64,000 nt of DNA from Morella rubra (Eukaryota; Streptophyta; Magnoliopsida; Fagales; Myricaceae): positions 10,793,555 through 10,857,554 of the forward strand of contig CM025850.1 in assembly GCA_003952965.2 (NCBI GenBank). Reading direction: 5' to 3'. Under the pieces are notes generated by a model. That model had not been told where the DNA came from. It did not search any database and worked only from the letters and a program-made list of their open reading frames with translations. This document shows positions 37,301 to 48,739 of this stretch, in pieces. The position numbers and the translations under genes are program-made. The first letter of the stretch is position 1, and each line of letters begins with the position of its first letter.

Positions 37301-40300
37301 TCTGATTGAAGGATCTTGGGACCTCTAACGAAGCAGCAACGATGAATTCAGAATGTCTGAGTTCGCTGCTTTGTGGTGATCCGTCCTACTTAGACCATTT
37401 TGCAGTTTCTCTTTGTGAAATGCACACAAGAACGCTGAAGCAGACGAACTAGCCTGAAAATAGAAATGTTATTGATAATTGTTCGCGCATTGTATTAGTA
37501 CGCAATGAGTTACAAGATGCCAAGCATTTGCCTTATCTCCTTTATATGACGTAGTGTTTCTCGTGCTTAAATAGTATTATCTGTTATTTCCGATGGAGTC
37601 ATAAGAGCATTTATAACTTAATTATATAAATCGTCTTCCTAGGGATCAATGTCCTGAGAGTTTAAGAGTCTATCTTATCTGTATATTGTAACTACTTTTG
37701 AGAGACTCAGTTCTTGAACGGATGGAGTTTGTACAGAAGGGTGGAAGAAGGTCAAGTGCATAGACAAGTTAGCTTATAGCTTGTGTCGAGTTTGTGATGA
37801 TGTTTCAATATAAGAATAATCATATGTGGATTGCTAAGAGTATTCATGGGGAGCAGCAATATAGAGTTCAGTTATTCTCAGATGCATAGTCATCAGGAAT
37901 GATAAAGGTAAGTGAATGAACTTCATAAGATATTTGCGACAACGGGGAGCTCTCATGGGCTCAATTACTAATCTCTGAGAGATTTGTGTCAGGCACATTG
38001 TATTGTTCAGCTATGTTACCTCCCAAATTTCCCTAATGGTCAGAGAGATATAATTAGAATTATAGGTTCGTACGAAGCATCCTATCTCGAATTCCACCGC
38101 GTTGCAAAGTGTTCTCTTTCCCATATACAATCGGCATCTGGGTTCATGATAAACATAATTCTTGAGAATTGTTCCAGTTGCATTGCTTATGCCAGTCTGC
38201 GCTTTTACACTGAGACATAGATCTTCCTTGAGAGAATCATTCTCAATTTTCGTGAATTCCTCGCATGCTAATTATTTAAGGAAACAAGAGAATTAATTGT
38301 GTTAGTGCAGGTATGACTATTGTTTCTGGAATTAAGTTCGTGTCAACGACTACTTAACATTGTCTGTTTTGATCTTAATTTCCGAGAGCGTACATACGTT
38401 GTGGAGTGTTCTGTATTGTTGATATATACATATACACATATATAGAGTACAGATGTGTGTTCGCCGTTTTCTCCGCTTTGGCTATGTTTGGTATCCTATG
38501 TGTTTGATGCTTTTATGCATATCTTAATCCTTGAGGAATTTCAAATATCTGACAGACCCGTCAACATCCGAGTATTTCTCCGATAGGGTGTTATAATTTA
38601 CTTCTTCCGGTCATCGCACCGTTTGTGTCGTGCCAAATTCAATACTTGTACTTTTCTAGAGCTGAATGTGATGTAGAGAAATGTATGGCTAAATTATGGA
38701 ATAAATATTGATTACAGTAATTTTACCTATTAAAATATGTTTAGTGTTGCTGTTTGTGAAAAATGAAAGAATTAGTGGTGATAGTTGCTTCCCATTTATT
38801 CCAAATAATTAATGTTATGTGTAGCCCGCGGATTTGCCATTGTCCCACATTACATAATTCTTATTTTTCTGTGTTCGTATATTTAAGGGCTAAGGTGAGT
38901 ATTTTTACAGATCCATAACAGGCGAATTTAATACAGGCATAAAAGAAATAGAATAGTATACAGTAGATGCTGATTTCCACAAGCCGATGAACATATTTCG
39001 CCTTATACTTTCTCTTATGCGCATAAGTATCAATTCCGGATGCGGCTTGTGAACGAAGTCATCATTAAGTTAAGACGCTATAAAGAGAGACAGATAAGAA
39101 CAGATCAGAGGTGTGTGTGAAGGTGTCAGCCTAATAAGAATTCCCAAGACCTTCTATTGGCTATTAGACGCTCTCTGAATTGTAGATAATATGTCTCTGT
39201 GCTTTAAATTCGTTCTTGAACTCTTCATTAAGCTGATTTTCCTCCGCACCAATAACCCTTCACCTAGAGATTTCTGTCACCAGATGGTATCTTGATTCTT
39301 TAGATTCAGTCCGAAACTTTCTTTAAGGTGTAGCTGTCAATCGATATTTGGAAAGAACTCACACGGTAAAGTGACGACCTTTAGATGAACTCATGATATA
39401 ATCTTCTCTATGTTATTTTGTTATAAGAAAAGATTTTTAATGGTATTATTTTATTTTGGTTCATTACAAGTAACTTGTGTGCACTGAATAGTGATGTATT
39501 AAAAGCTCCACAACAAAGCTCTGCATCTGGACTCAAAGTGAAATGCCTGTGCTTGGCTCGATAACCCGTATATAACCATCCACGTATATACGTAACGTGA
39601 ATAAAGAACTCCAATTTCTGTATGTCACAGAACTTAAAAAAGACCAAATGACAAATTTATTTTGTGTTCTTGGAGGCACAGAAAGTCATCCAATCAGTAC
39701 GAGAACGGCAGAAATATTTCGGTTGACCATAAAGGTGTCAGTTAATTGCGGTAATAGAGTGTAACAATATCAGAGAAAAGTCGGAAAGTACATTCTAGGA
39801 GTTCATTATCACCAATTTGTAGACCATGTAAACTAGTTCACGCTATGCTCAGAGTTGGTCTTTAGATTCTCTGTGACGTCTCCTGCTCATAATGCTCTCT
39901 CACCTCTCCTCTACTTCCTACATCGACTAAACATATCAGCCTGGCGACCTAACTTTACGTATGGACCTGTGGGATACAATTAAACAAATCATATTTATTT
40001 CCGGGAATATCTAAAATGCGGTGAACGATCCACACATAACATAACATAAGATATCTCCTTAGTAGAAAACTTTGGTGGTTTGAGTTCCCAAATCCAACGT
40101 TCTTAAAAGTACAACTCCTTTTTGTCTCGGATCATAAGCTAGAAGATTCGTACGTGAAAGGATATTCATGATGCCTTCCTCCTGATACGCTCCAAACTCT
40201 CGCTCGATGAGAAAAAGAAGAAGACTGAATGGAAAAGAAAAAAGAAACCTGGCCTTCTCACAGACTATAAAAGCTATGTGACAAAAGCCCATAATTTTGG
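34300..40300. other. About 6-kb block without recognisable content and without CpG depletion
   Basis: I found no exon, transposon domain, RNA gene or long repeat here. The composition differs from the flanks: by hand count 16 CG dinucleotides lie in 36001-36240, against 2 in 33001-33240. Minus-strand ORFs at 35626-36275 carry no known domain. The gene on its left lacks 3' exons and the gene on its right lacks 5' exons. Edges are approximate. It could be unusual inserted DNA or a low-quality gap fill. Confidence 0.45.
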
Positions 40301-40597
40301 CTCATTATAGAGTTTTCTGGATTCCTAAATTAAAGTTATTTGAATATCTTCTCTTGCTTGTTGCTCCTGCAGCTTCTTTGCTTCAGCATGGTATACATAC
40401 TCAAGTTTTGAACTAAATTTCTACGAATATTGTTGCCCCATAGTTGCCATTAAGAGTGACAAGAGTAGTCTCACTTTGCACTTATGCTATCTATTTAAAA
40501 GTTTATCTAAATAATGTTATGTAGCCATTCTTAATGACCAAGTTCGTTTATAGCTTGTGTGATGTAATCTAATTGTCTGAAGTGTGGTTAATTCCAG

Positions 40598-43500
40598 GTT
40601 TATTGAGAAGTATGGTACGCATGTTATAGTTGGTGTGAAGATGGGAGGAAAGAATGTAATATATGCAAAACAACAGCATTCGTCACCTCTTCAACCTGCT
40701 GATGTACAGAAAAAACTAAAGGATATGGCAGACAAAATGTTTATAGATGGGACTGGACAGTATAAGATGAATTCAAATGAGAGACAGAAGGTTTGAAGGA
40801 TTTCAATATGTAGTTCACATCTATATTCATGTTTATACTTGGATGCATGCAGTCTAGCCTTTCCACTTGTATTCTTGACACCCAATTTGTTTTATGGGCT
40901 ATATAGTCTCCGGAGCACTATCCCATCATGTCTTCTTGTAGAGCTAGAACTTGTGCTCTTTTTTTTCCTTCCACTGGGTTGATGATGCCTTCGATGACCT
41001 ATTGCCATAACTTAATCCATTTGACATACTTCAGCCAGTATCTATTAGTCCTTCATTCCTTACAGATTAGCATCTAACAGCATGACAATGGCTCCTTTCT
41101 GGGTTTACACTGGTGACCAAATCTGATTATTGTGTTATTTTCAGCCCTATTGTTATAAATCATATTTTGTGTTTAGAAAATCTTTTGCTGCAGAAACACA
41201 CCTCTTGACATGGTATATAGCCCCAGGTCTTCGAAAATAATAATAATAATAATTATGACATGCATTTCATCAAGTTCTCCATTTGTAGTCTTAGTTTTAA
41301 GTTTCTATTTTTCCCTTGCAACTAACTGCCGGTTTGAGCACATTTTGTTGTCATCTCTATAAACTCAACAGAAATTATACTTGAGTGGTAATTAAGATTT
41401 AGACATACCACTTACTGAAAAAGAAAGGGGGAAACTTCACTTTAAGCCCCCCCCAAATCTATTGTATCAATTTCAATTTGGGGTCCAAACTACTAATTTC
41501 GTTATATTGCACATTGTAACTCTCAAAATTCATTAATATGCATCATTTGATAGGATTTGACTGTTAAGATTGTATCACATAGCCATTTTTTGCTCATTTC
41601 AATTGTAAGATCTGATTAAAGAGTGCAAAATTGATGAATTTTGATACTTCGAAGGCAATTGATAGTTTGGATTTGAAAATGATTTTGGACCCATAGCTTA
41701 GGGGCGCAAAATGAAGTCCCCCCTCCCAAGCCCCGCCCAAAAAAGAAAAAAAAAAAACCAAGGTTTAGATATATGGTAGGGGATGCGACATTGAGATAAG
41801 TATTACTTGATTGGAGACAATGGGTGAAAATGCATTTATGCTGTGTAGAAGGGCCAATTGTCCCAAAAGTTTAAGCTCGTATGAATTAAACAAAATATGC
41901 ACATCAATAATACTAAACACTAACATGCTGATCAGACAATGATCTAATTCTCAAGGTCTCCGCTGATTTAACTGTGCCCCATTACATTTTATGCTCATCT
42001 GAGCTGCCACATGTTGTTCCATAAACGTTATCTGATGCATGTTGACATGCTGCTGCACGCTGTCTTGGTATTCAGAATTTCAAAGGTTCTGGTACGTCAT
42101 TACAAGGTCACAGATGTTGCATTTTTAATGGGGCTGTCATTCATGTGTAATCACTTGCAAAAAAAATTTATTGTAATCAGATGTATCTTGAAATCTGCTT
42201 AGAGGTAGGAACTGTACTTTCTAAAGACTAAGTTTTTCGCACTTGTCAAGCTCCATTTCAGCTACTCATGTTATCTTATGGTCAATTATCTAATGTTATG
42301 AGTGAGGACTGATTTCCTTAGCAATCGCAATTTGGATTAAATGCAAATTTTATACTATTTAGATTTTATGCAGCTATCTTAACTTGTGACAGAATTTTTG
42401 TTTCAGTTCAAGGAGAGTGGGCTCCCCTTTATGGACGCTATTCAATCTGGTTCTTACTACAATACCGAGGTATACTTTCAGCAAATAAAATCTTTAACTG
42501 AAGATTGAGTTTTTATCAGTCGAAATATCCTATGTGATGTTATGGCTATGGCGCTAAATATGGATTGCCGTAGTTTTTCCTTAATTGCATGGGGTTGCGA
42601 TTGAACTCTTGTGGCTCATCGTAATGGATACTTTAATGTTGTGAGCATTGTGTCATTTTTTTGGGTTAAGTTTTTTTTTTTTTTTTTTATAAGCAATTTT
42701 TTTTGGGTTAAGTGAAAATTTTAGCATTTTAACTTCATTTCATTGGGAATATTTATGTGACATGTGAAACATTATTTTGTTCGTTTTGGCTCTTGTTGTA
42801 GTTCTGGGGTTTTAAGGAAGAAAAATAAAAAAGAACAGAGAAAAATAATAGATATGACATGGGAAAGAGGTGCGCTGGTTTTAGCTAATTGTTGGATAAC
42901 CAGCAAAGTCATCGGACTGAAACTGGGAGAATCACTCTTAAATGCCCAAAACAGGTGAAATATTTTAAGTGAAATGTGGGTAAAGAGTGGTATTAGGTTT
43001 GAGCTCAAGATCATTGTTATTGTACCTTCTTAAATCACCATTTATCTCAATTGCTGAGGTGGATATAATAGAGTTTTAACCACTTATTTAGTATTTGGCT
43101 TAATCGAACATGTCTATTTTCAAACGAATGGTGAAGCCAAGGTGACATAATATTCATTAAGCAAACATTTCTGTTTCAAATTTATCTATTACATGATGGT
43201 AATATAGAAAGAAAATAAAAAATGACCAGTAAGTAATTTTATTTTCATTTAATAAGCCTTGCAACCCGTCTCATTATAATTACTGTAATTATTAACTTAG
43301 TGTCTTTTGTTTATTTTCATTCAAACATTTGTTAGGTTACATTTTATTCATATTCGGACCATGATATAGAAAAAAACTATTTACATCCAACGAAAAGCAA
43401 TAATAGGTGATGAATAGTTACTTTAGCTGCTATTTACATTTTTTTTTTAAAAAAAGGGAAGAGATATTGCATTAAAGGCTTGAAAACGACGATAAATAGG

Positions 43501-46500
43501 ATAATTGTGATGTGAGCATGATTAATGGGGCATTTGATTGGAAATGAATGGCTTTTTCTTGGTGTTGAAAGTTAGGTTCAAGGCTTTCACTGTTACTATC
43601 TAAAGAACAACAAAAAATACTAGAAAGAAGAACGCGAAGATAATAATTGAAAATGGATGGTTGTCAAGGACCTTAATTGGGCCAACAGGTTTCTGGTTAC
43701 ACTGGTCAGTTGACTGGCTCTGGCCCATTCTTTCCAGATGGGTCAGGATTCAAGGCCAGACTGAACCAACCTCTAGACTGGTTAACCTGGTCCAACTGGC
43801 CAGTCAAGCCTGAGTTTTCAGGATGTTGATTTCAGCGCTTAAACCTTTTACTTTTGGTTTAGGATAAACAAGTAGTAAATGTTAAAAGGCACTCCTGCTC
43901 TACAATACGTAATTAGTCTGTCTCGCGACATTCATCAGGGAGGTTGATAGCATCTTCAATTTAAAGCTTGGATAACATGTTATTATTCACCAGCGAAGGT
44001 CTGAATTTGTCAATTTGGGGGGACTAAGATTTTTACTTAAATCATTGGCATCTATATACATTCATTTGCATGGTGAATGCTCATCCTAGCCACTTTGTTG
44101 TCCTCTGCACAAATTTTTGACTTCTTCATACAATGAGACAAGAGGATAATTGAAGTAGCTTATGTCCTTTCTATATTTCAGTTGCAGGATATTAAATTCA
44201 CGTGCAAGAGGAAAGGGGGAAACTTGAATAGAAGTCTATCCCATGATGAGTGGTCTCAGACAGTTCAGCTTGAACCTGATGTGATCTCAATGTCTTTCAT
44301 TCCTATCTCGTCATTGTTGAGTGGACTTCATGGTAGTGGCTTTTTGAGCCATGCCATTAATCTTTATCTTCGTTGTAAGTATGAACCACGTTCTGTTTGT
44401 GCGTTTATCTCATTTGTTCAATACCTGGAGCACTTTTTGGGATCTTGTAGCAGGATGCTGCTTTACCCTTTAATGTCAGAAAGCTTCAATGAGGACCTTT
44501 AGGGAGGTACAGTTTATTAGGCAGCCAAGGTTTGTGGGCCTTGGGATATCTCAAGCTTTGGTTTTGGTAGGAAAAGAAGTATAAAGTAGCAGATGTAGGT
44601 TTTCAAAGGGTGCAAGGTGAGGATAGGATTTGGAGATCAAATAAACAGTAGAAGTTGGGAACTGTGTGGCTGTTCTATTTGTTCTTTCTTGGATTCTGAA
44701 GAGCTATTTCACAGATACTAAGTTTGGAGGTTTGAACGGTTTGGATTTGAATGCTACATAGTTCCAAATTTTGGTCTAACATATTGAAATCTGATGGGAA
44801 ACTGCTAGAGTACTCAGAAGAAGATGAAAAACAGTAAGACAGATGAACCTACGCATCACTGTTTGGTTTCTCAACATAACACCTCAAATAGGGTTGCCTT
44901 ATACTATCCTTAACAGCAATTTTACTGGAAATTCTCATAATCGGCATGATTCATTTAGTAGAAACCATTAGATTACTGTAAGGTCTAAACTATTAGGACT
45001 TGGACTCCTTAATCTTTGACTTTTAATCCAAACTGAATAATCATTACAATCCACAAACAAAATAATGCATGCCAAGTGGAACTGTACAGGGTGTTTGGCA
45101 TATTGTGTTAGAATAAGAAAGTGTAAACCATAATTCTTGTTCACATTTTTTGATGGATGCAGATAAACCACCAATTCAAGAACTACATCAGTTTTTGGAG
45201 TTTCAACTTCCTAGGCAATGGGCACCCGTATTCGGTGACATTCCCCTTGGTCCAGACAGGAAGCAGCAAAGTAGTGCATCCTTACAGTTCAGCCTTATGG
45301 GTCCTAAGCTCTATGTTAACACAATTCCAGTTAAGACTCTTAGCCTTATATGTGATACTCTTTTTTGAAGAGTTCTCCTCTATTGAGTTGTATGTATGTG
45401 TATGTTTGTATGTATTCTCTATTTACATGGGATTTAAATTTTTTCTGGTATTATCTGAAGTATGTTTGTTTTCTTGAAAAGAGGAAATGGATGCCAATGG
45501 AGAGGACACATGAACTAGGTTAGGTTATGTATTATAGATATATTGTCTTATTTCTACTACTTGTTAATTACTTCGGGAAAAACCTAGTGATTTTGGCTTC
45601 TGAGGCATAAGCTATTCGCATGGCTGGTAAATTGGATTCCCTTCGAACCGTTCATCAGAGATCATTGAACCTATTCAATGTCTAGATTGGTTCATAAAGG
45701 CATTATGTACTTGTGAAAAGTAGGGTTTGGAAAATGATTCCTTCTTGTATTTAGTGGTGCTTGTGGAGGGAGAGGAACTATAGATGCTTTGAAGATACGG
45801 AGTAGTCTATGGATAGTTTAAGGGGTCTTTTGTTGCAGTCTCTTTTTCTTTAGGTCAATGCGGTGTTGGGTTCTCCCTTTTCGGGCTATCCGGATTTTCT
45901 TAGCTTTTTAGTTTGTTTGTTTTAGGTGTTTTCAGTATAGTCTCTTGTACTGTTGACTCTGTCTCTTTTATTTCTTCTTTTAATAAAGTTTAACTTACTT
46001 AAAAAAGAAAAAGAAAAGTAGGGTTTGGAGGGGAGGTGGCCTAGGGGGTAGACTGGATTGTGTCCTCTTAAGGCATAGAGCTTCATCTCTGCCTCATGGA
46101 GCCAGGTTTGATGTCCATATACAAAATTTTGTTGCTTCACCGAACTTTATTTGCATGCAGTTTTCACAATTAGAGATGTGATTAATGTTCTTGCCTCTCG
46201 CATCTTGTATGAAAGTTGCTGTGTTTAAGTCCAAGTTACTGATTTAGATTTCGAGATTCATTACGATTTACTTAACTCAGAGATGCTTACCGATATGGAT
46301 AATCTTTTGGAGGCTTGCATAGCCTCTAAAGATAGAGGTTCATATAAGCTACATTTTTTTCCAAAAAACTAAAAACCACTTGTTCATAACCACATAGGAA
46401 TCTCAAACTAACATCTCAACACTAACACTCCCCCACACATATAGACGCCCAACCAAACAACCAACTGCAGGCCTGCGTGTGCACGACATGAAAAAATAAT

Positions 46501-46879
46501 AGAATGGTTATTACCAGGACAGAAACAATGAACGTTGCAGGCAACTAGGCCCTGACACTAGGGTAAGAGTATCCAACCTAAAAAGCTTATGCTCTAACAA
46601 ATTATGCCACATATCTCTAGCTACAAAATAACTAAACACTAACATTGCTATTTCCAGTCCTAGTATTTTCATGATAATCTCTCCAACAGTGTCCATTTTC
46701 ATCCAATTTTCTCTCAAAAAAACTCAATTGAAGCGAACACAATGAACCTCCAGGATTCTTGCATGGTTAACAGTTGGAATTGTTTCCAAAACACTATCAG
46801 TTGTCATCCATCTTCCTTCCTCTTTGCTGCCAGAATTGACCTCCCTAAAACACTCTCTCACCCAACAAAATCAGCGAAA

Positions 46880-46933
<54 letters not shown>

Positions 46934-48496
46934 CAGAGATGGAATATTTTTAATGCACAATGCCATGCAACATGACCTATACTGCGTCAGAGAATTGGCT
47001 TTGTGCAAGTAACTGAAGCAGGTAACGTCAGTAACTTGAGACAGTGATTGCAAAATCATCAACTTGAGATGGTGAGGGCAGGCCTCTCCCTCACCTTCTC
47101 CCTCTCACCCCTGTTTTTTCCTGTGCTTAAACGTCAGTGTTGAACATCCAGAAATTTTAGAGAATCTCTCCTAAATTGTTTCTGCTAGAATTGTTAATAT
47201 TGTTTGGATATTGCATAAGCCTGCTATGGTAAGGTCAAGCAATGAATTCTCTTAACTGAAGAGAAATAATTTTACTGCATTTTGTTTCAGTAGATCTTCT
47301 TGTCATATTTAGGGCTGAGATTCAATCATTTTGATGGATGTTGCGATTTCCTTTCTTTATAAGATCAATGTATCCATGTGCAGCTTTCTTCATATTAAGA
47401 AACTCATGAATGCCGTTTTACATTGGAGCAAACACATATTTATCAATGCATATGGGATGTCAACCACTAGAAATGGATTTTGTTTTCATTCAATTTTTTC
47501 CCTTCTATGGAACACAATTGCTGTTAAATATGTTGGGTGCTAGTGTCTTAGATCAGTTTACTCCTAGTATCTCCATCTTCATTTTTTGTCTTAGCAAATT
47601 ACAAGTCTGGCATACTTATATTTCCTGTCAATTCCCCTGTGATATCTGTATAGAACAATAGAGGATGAATAAGAAGTTAAATCATCGTGGTATGTGGAGC
47701 TTTCTGGTTTAGATGTCTTTTTCTTTATTATCTTATACTTTATTGCATGGATCTGGGATGAAATAATTGTATGTAGGTCGGCATCATACTTTGTTGAATC
47801 TTTTGACAGGTTGACGTGGGTAACAAGCCAGTGACTGGCCTCCGACTTCACTTGGAGGGGAAAAGAAGCAACTGCTTAGCAATTCACTTGCAGCACCTTT
47901 CCTCGCAGCCAAAGACCTTTCAACTCCTGGATGAACCTAATCACAACGTTTCTCACCTATCAGCTGACCGCAGGTACTATGAGAAGGTTCAGTGGAAGAG
48001 CTTCTCTCATGTCTGCACAGCCCCTGTCGAGTCTGAGGATGATCTCTCTGTTGTTACTGGGGCACACTTTGAAGTTGGAGACTCTGGACTGAAGAAACTT
48101 TTATTCTTACGGCTCCATTTCTCTAAAGTTGTTGGTGCTGTTGTTGTTAAAATCCCCGAGTGGGATGGTTCCCCTGGCCTGGCCCAAAAATCTGGAATAA
48201 TCTCAACCTTGATCAGCAGTCGTTTCTCAAGTGCTCAAAAGCAGCCTCCTCGGCCAGATGATGTGAACATAAACTCTGCCGTTTATCCTGGTGGCCCTCC
48301 TGTGCCGACACAGACGCCTAAGCTTCTAAGGTTTGTTGACACTACAGAGATGACTAGAGGACCACAGGACTCGCCTGGTTACTGGGTTGTGTCCGGGGCA
48401 AGGCTTTTTGTTGAGAAGGGTAAAATCTCTCTCAAAGTCAAGTATTCCCTCTTGACTGTGATCTCACCTGATGAAGAGATGCCAGGGGAATTCTAA
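40598..48496 (+). CDS. MACPF-domain protein (CAD1/NSL1-like), 5' end missing
   Basis: Exons 40598-40790, 42407-42469, 44182-44374, 45163-45329, 47810-48496; phases agree and introns are GT-AG. The first visible exon starts within the Arg of RFIEKYGTHVIVGVKMGG, which contains the MACPF signature YGTH-x6-GG. Later stretches: CKRKGGN, PDVISMSFIPISSLLSGLHG, HAINLYLRYKPPIQELHQFL, QLPRQWAPVFGDIPLGPDRK, SLMGPKLYVNT, GNKPVTGLRLHLEGKRSN, HLQHLSSQPK, VQWKSFSHVCTAP, YPGGPPVPTQTPKLL, PGYWVVSGARLFVEKGKISL. It ends in ...PGEF. About 433 residues are visible against roughly 600 in plant relatives (At4g24290, CAD1, NSL1), so about 170 N-terminal residues are missing. Plant members restrain salicylate-linked cell death; pore formation is not shown for them. 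Acceptor 44181/44186 (CAGTTGCAG) could add or omit two residues. Confidence 0.9.
41427..41739. mobile_element. Mutator-type MITE in the first visible MACPF intron
   Basis: Opposed ends GGGGGAAACTTCACTTTAAG and the complement of CGCAAAATGAAGTCCCCCC enclose about 310 bp. The inner sequence repeats the 'AAACTACTAATTT...GCACATTGTAACTCTC' type seen in the MITE at 4235-4611. AAAAAGAAA occurs on both sides (41418-41426 and 41740-41748), a possible 9-bp duplication, though low-complexity. Confidence 0.6.
45740..46018 (+). mobile_element. LINE 3' end in a MACPF intron
   Basis: The tail reads ...TTTTAATAAAGTTTAACTTACTT followed by an A-rich end (AAAAAAGAAAAAGAAAAG, about 46000-46017), preceded by a T/G-rich stretch without ORF. 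This matches the usual end of plant non-LTR retrotransposons. It is 5'-truncated with no coding part. Confidence 0.6.
46881..46930. repeat. (GATA)/(GA)n microsatellite
   Basis: Three GATA units run into about 38 bp of GA dinucleotides, in the last intron of the MACPF gene. Confidence 0.95.
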
Positions 48497-48636
48497 AATG
48501 TGTAGTCTTCTTGAGTTAGAATGGAGAATGATGGAGCAAGAGTGTCCAACATATACACAAGAAACAATGAATGTACTTGGTTTTAGGGCTCTCTCATGCT
48601 GTGTACAATTCGTGTTGGAAGAACCTTTTTTTTTTT

Positions 48637-48654
48637 GGGGGGGGGGGGGGGGGG
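48637..48654. repeat. 18-G homopolymer after T11
   Basis: T11 followed by G18 in the 3' flank or 3'UTR of the MACPF gene. G runs this long are rare in plant DNA; the exact length is unreliable in most assemblies. Confidence 0.8.
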
Positions 48655-48739
48655 TGTGGTAATTTTGTGTTGGAAGATTCGATGAACTGCTTGTATATAA
48701 AATTAATTATTCTTTTTGTGTCAATTTTGCTTTATTTCA

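Noticed and set aside
34300..40300. Organelle DNA insertion (plastid or mitochondrial) as the origin of the block
   Set aside because: No organelle gene, tRNA or rRNA sequence was recognised; left as a search to run, not a claim.
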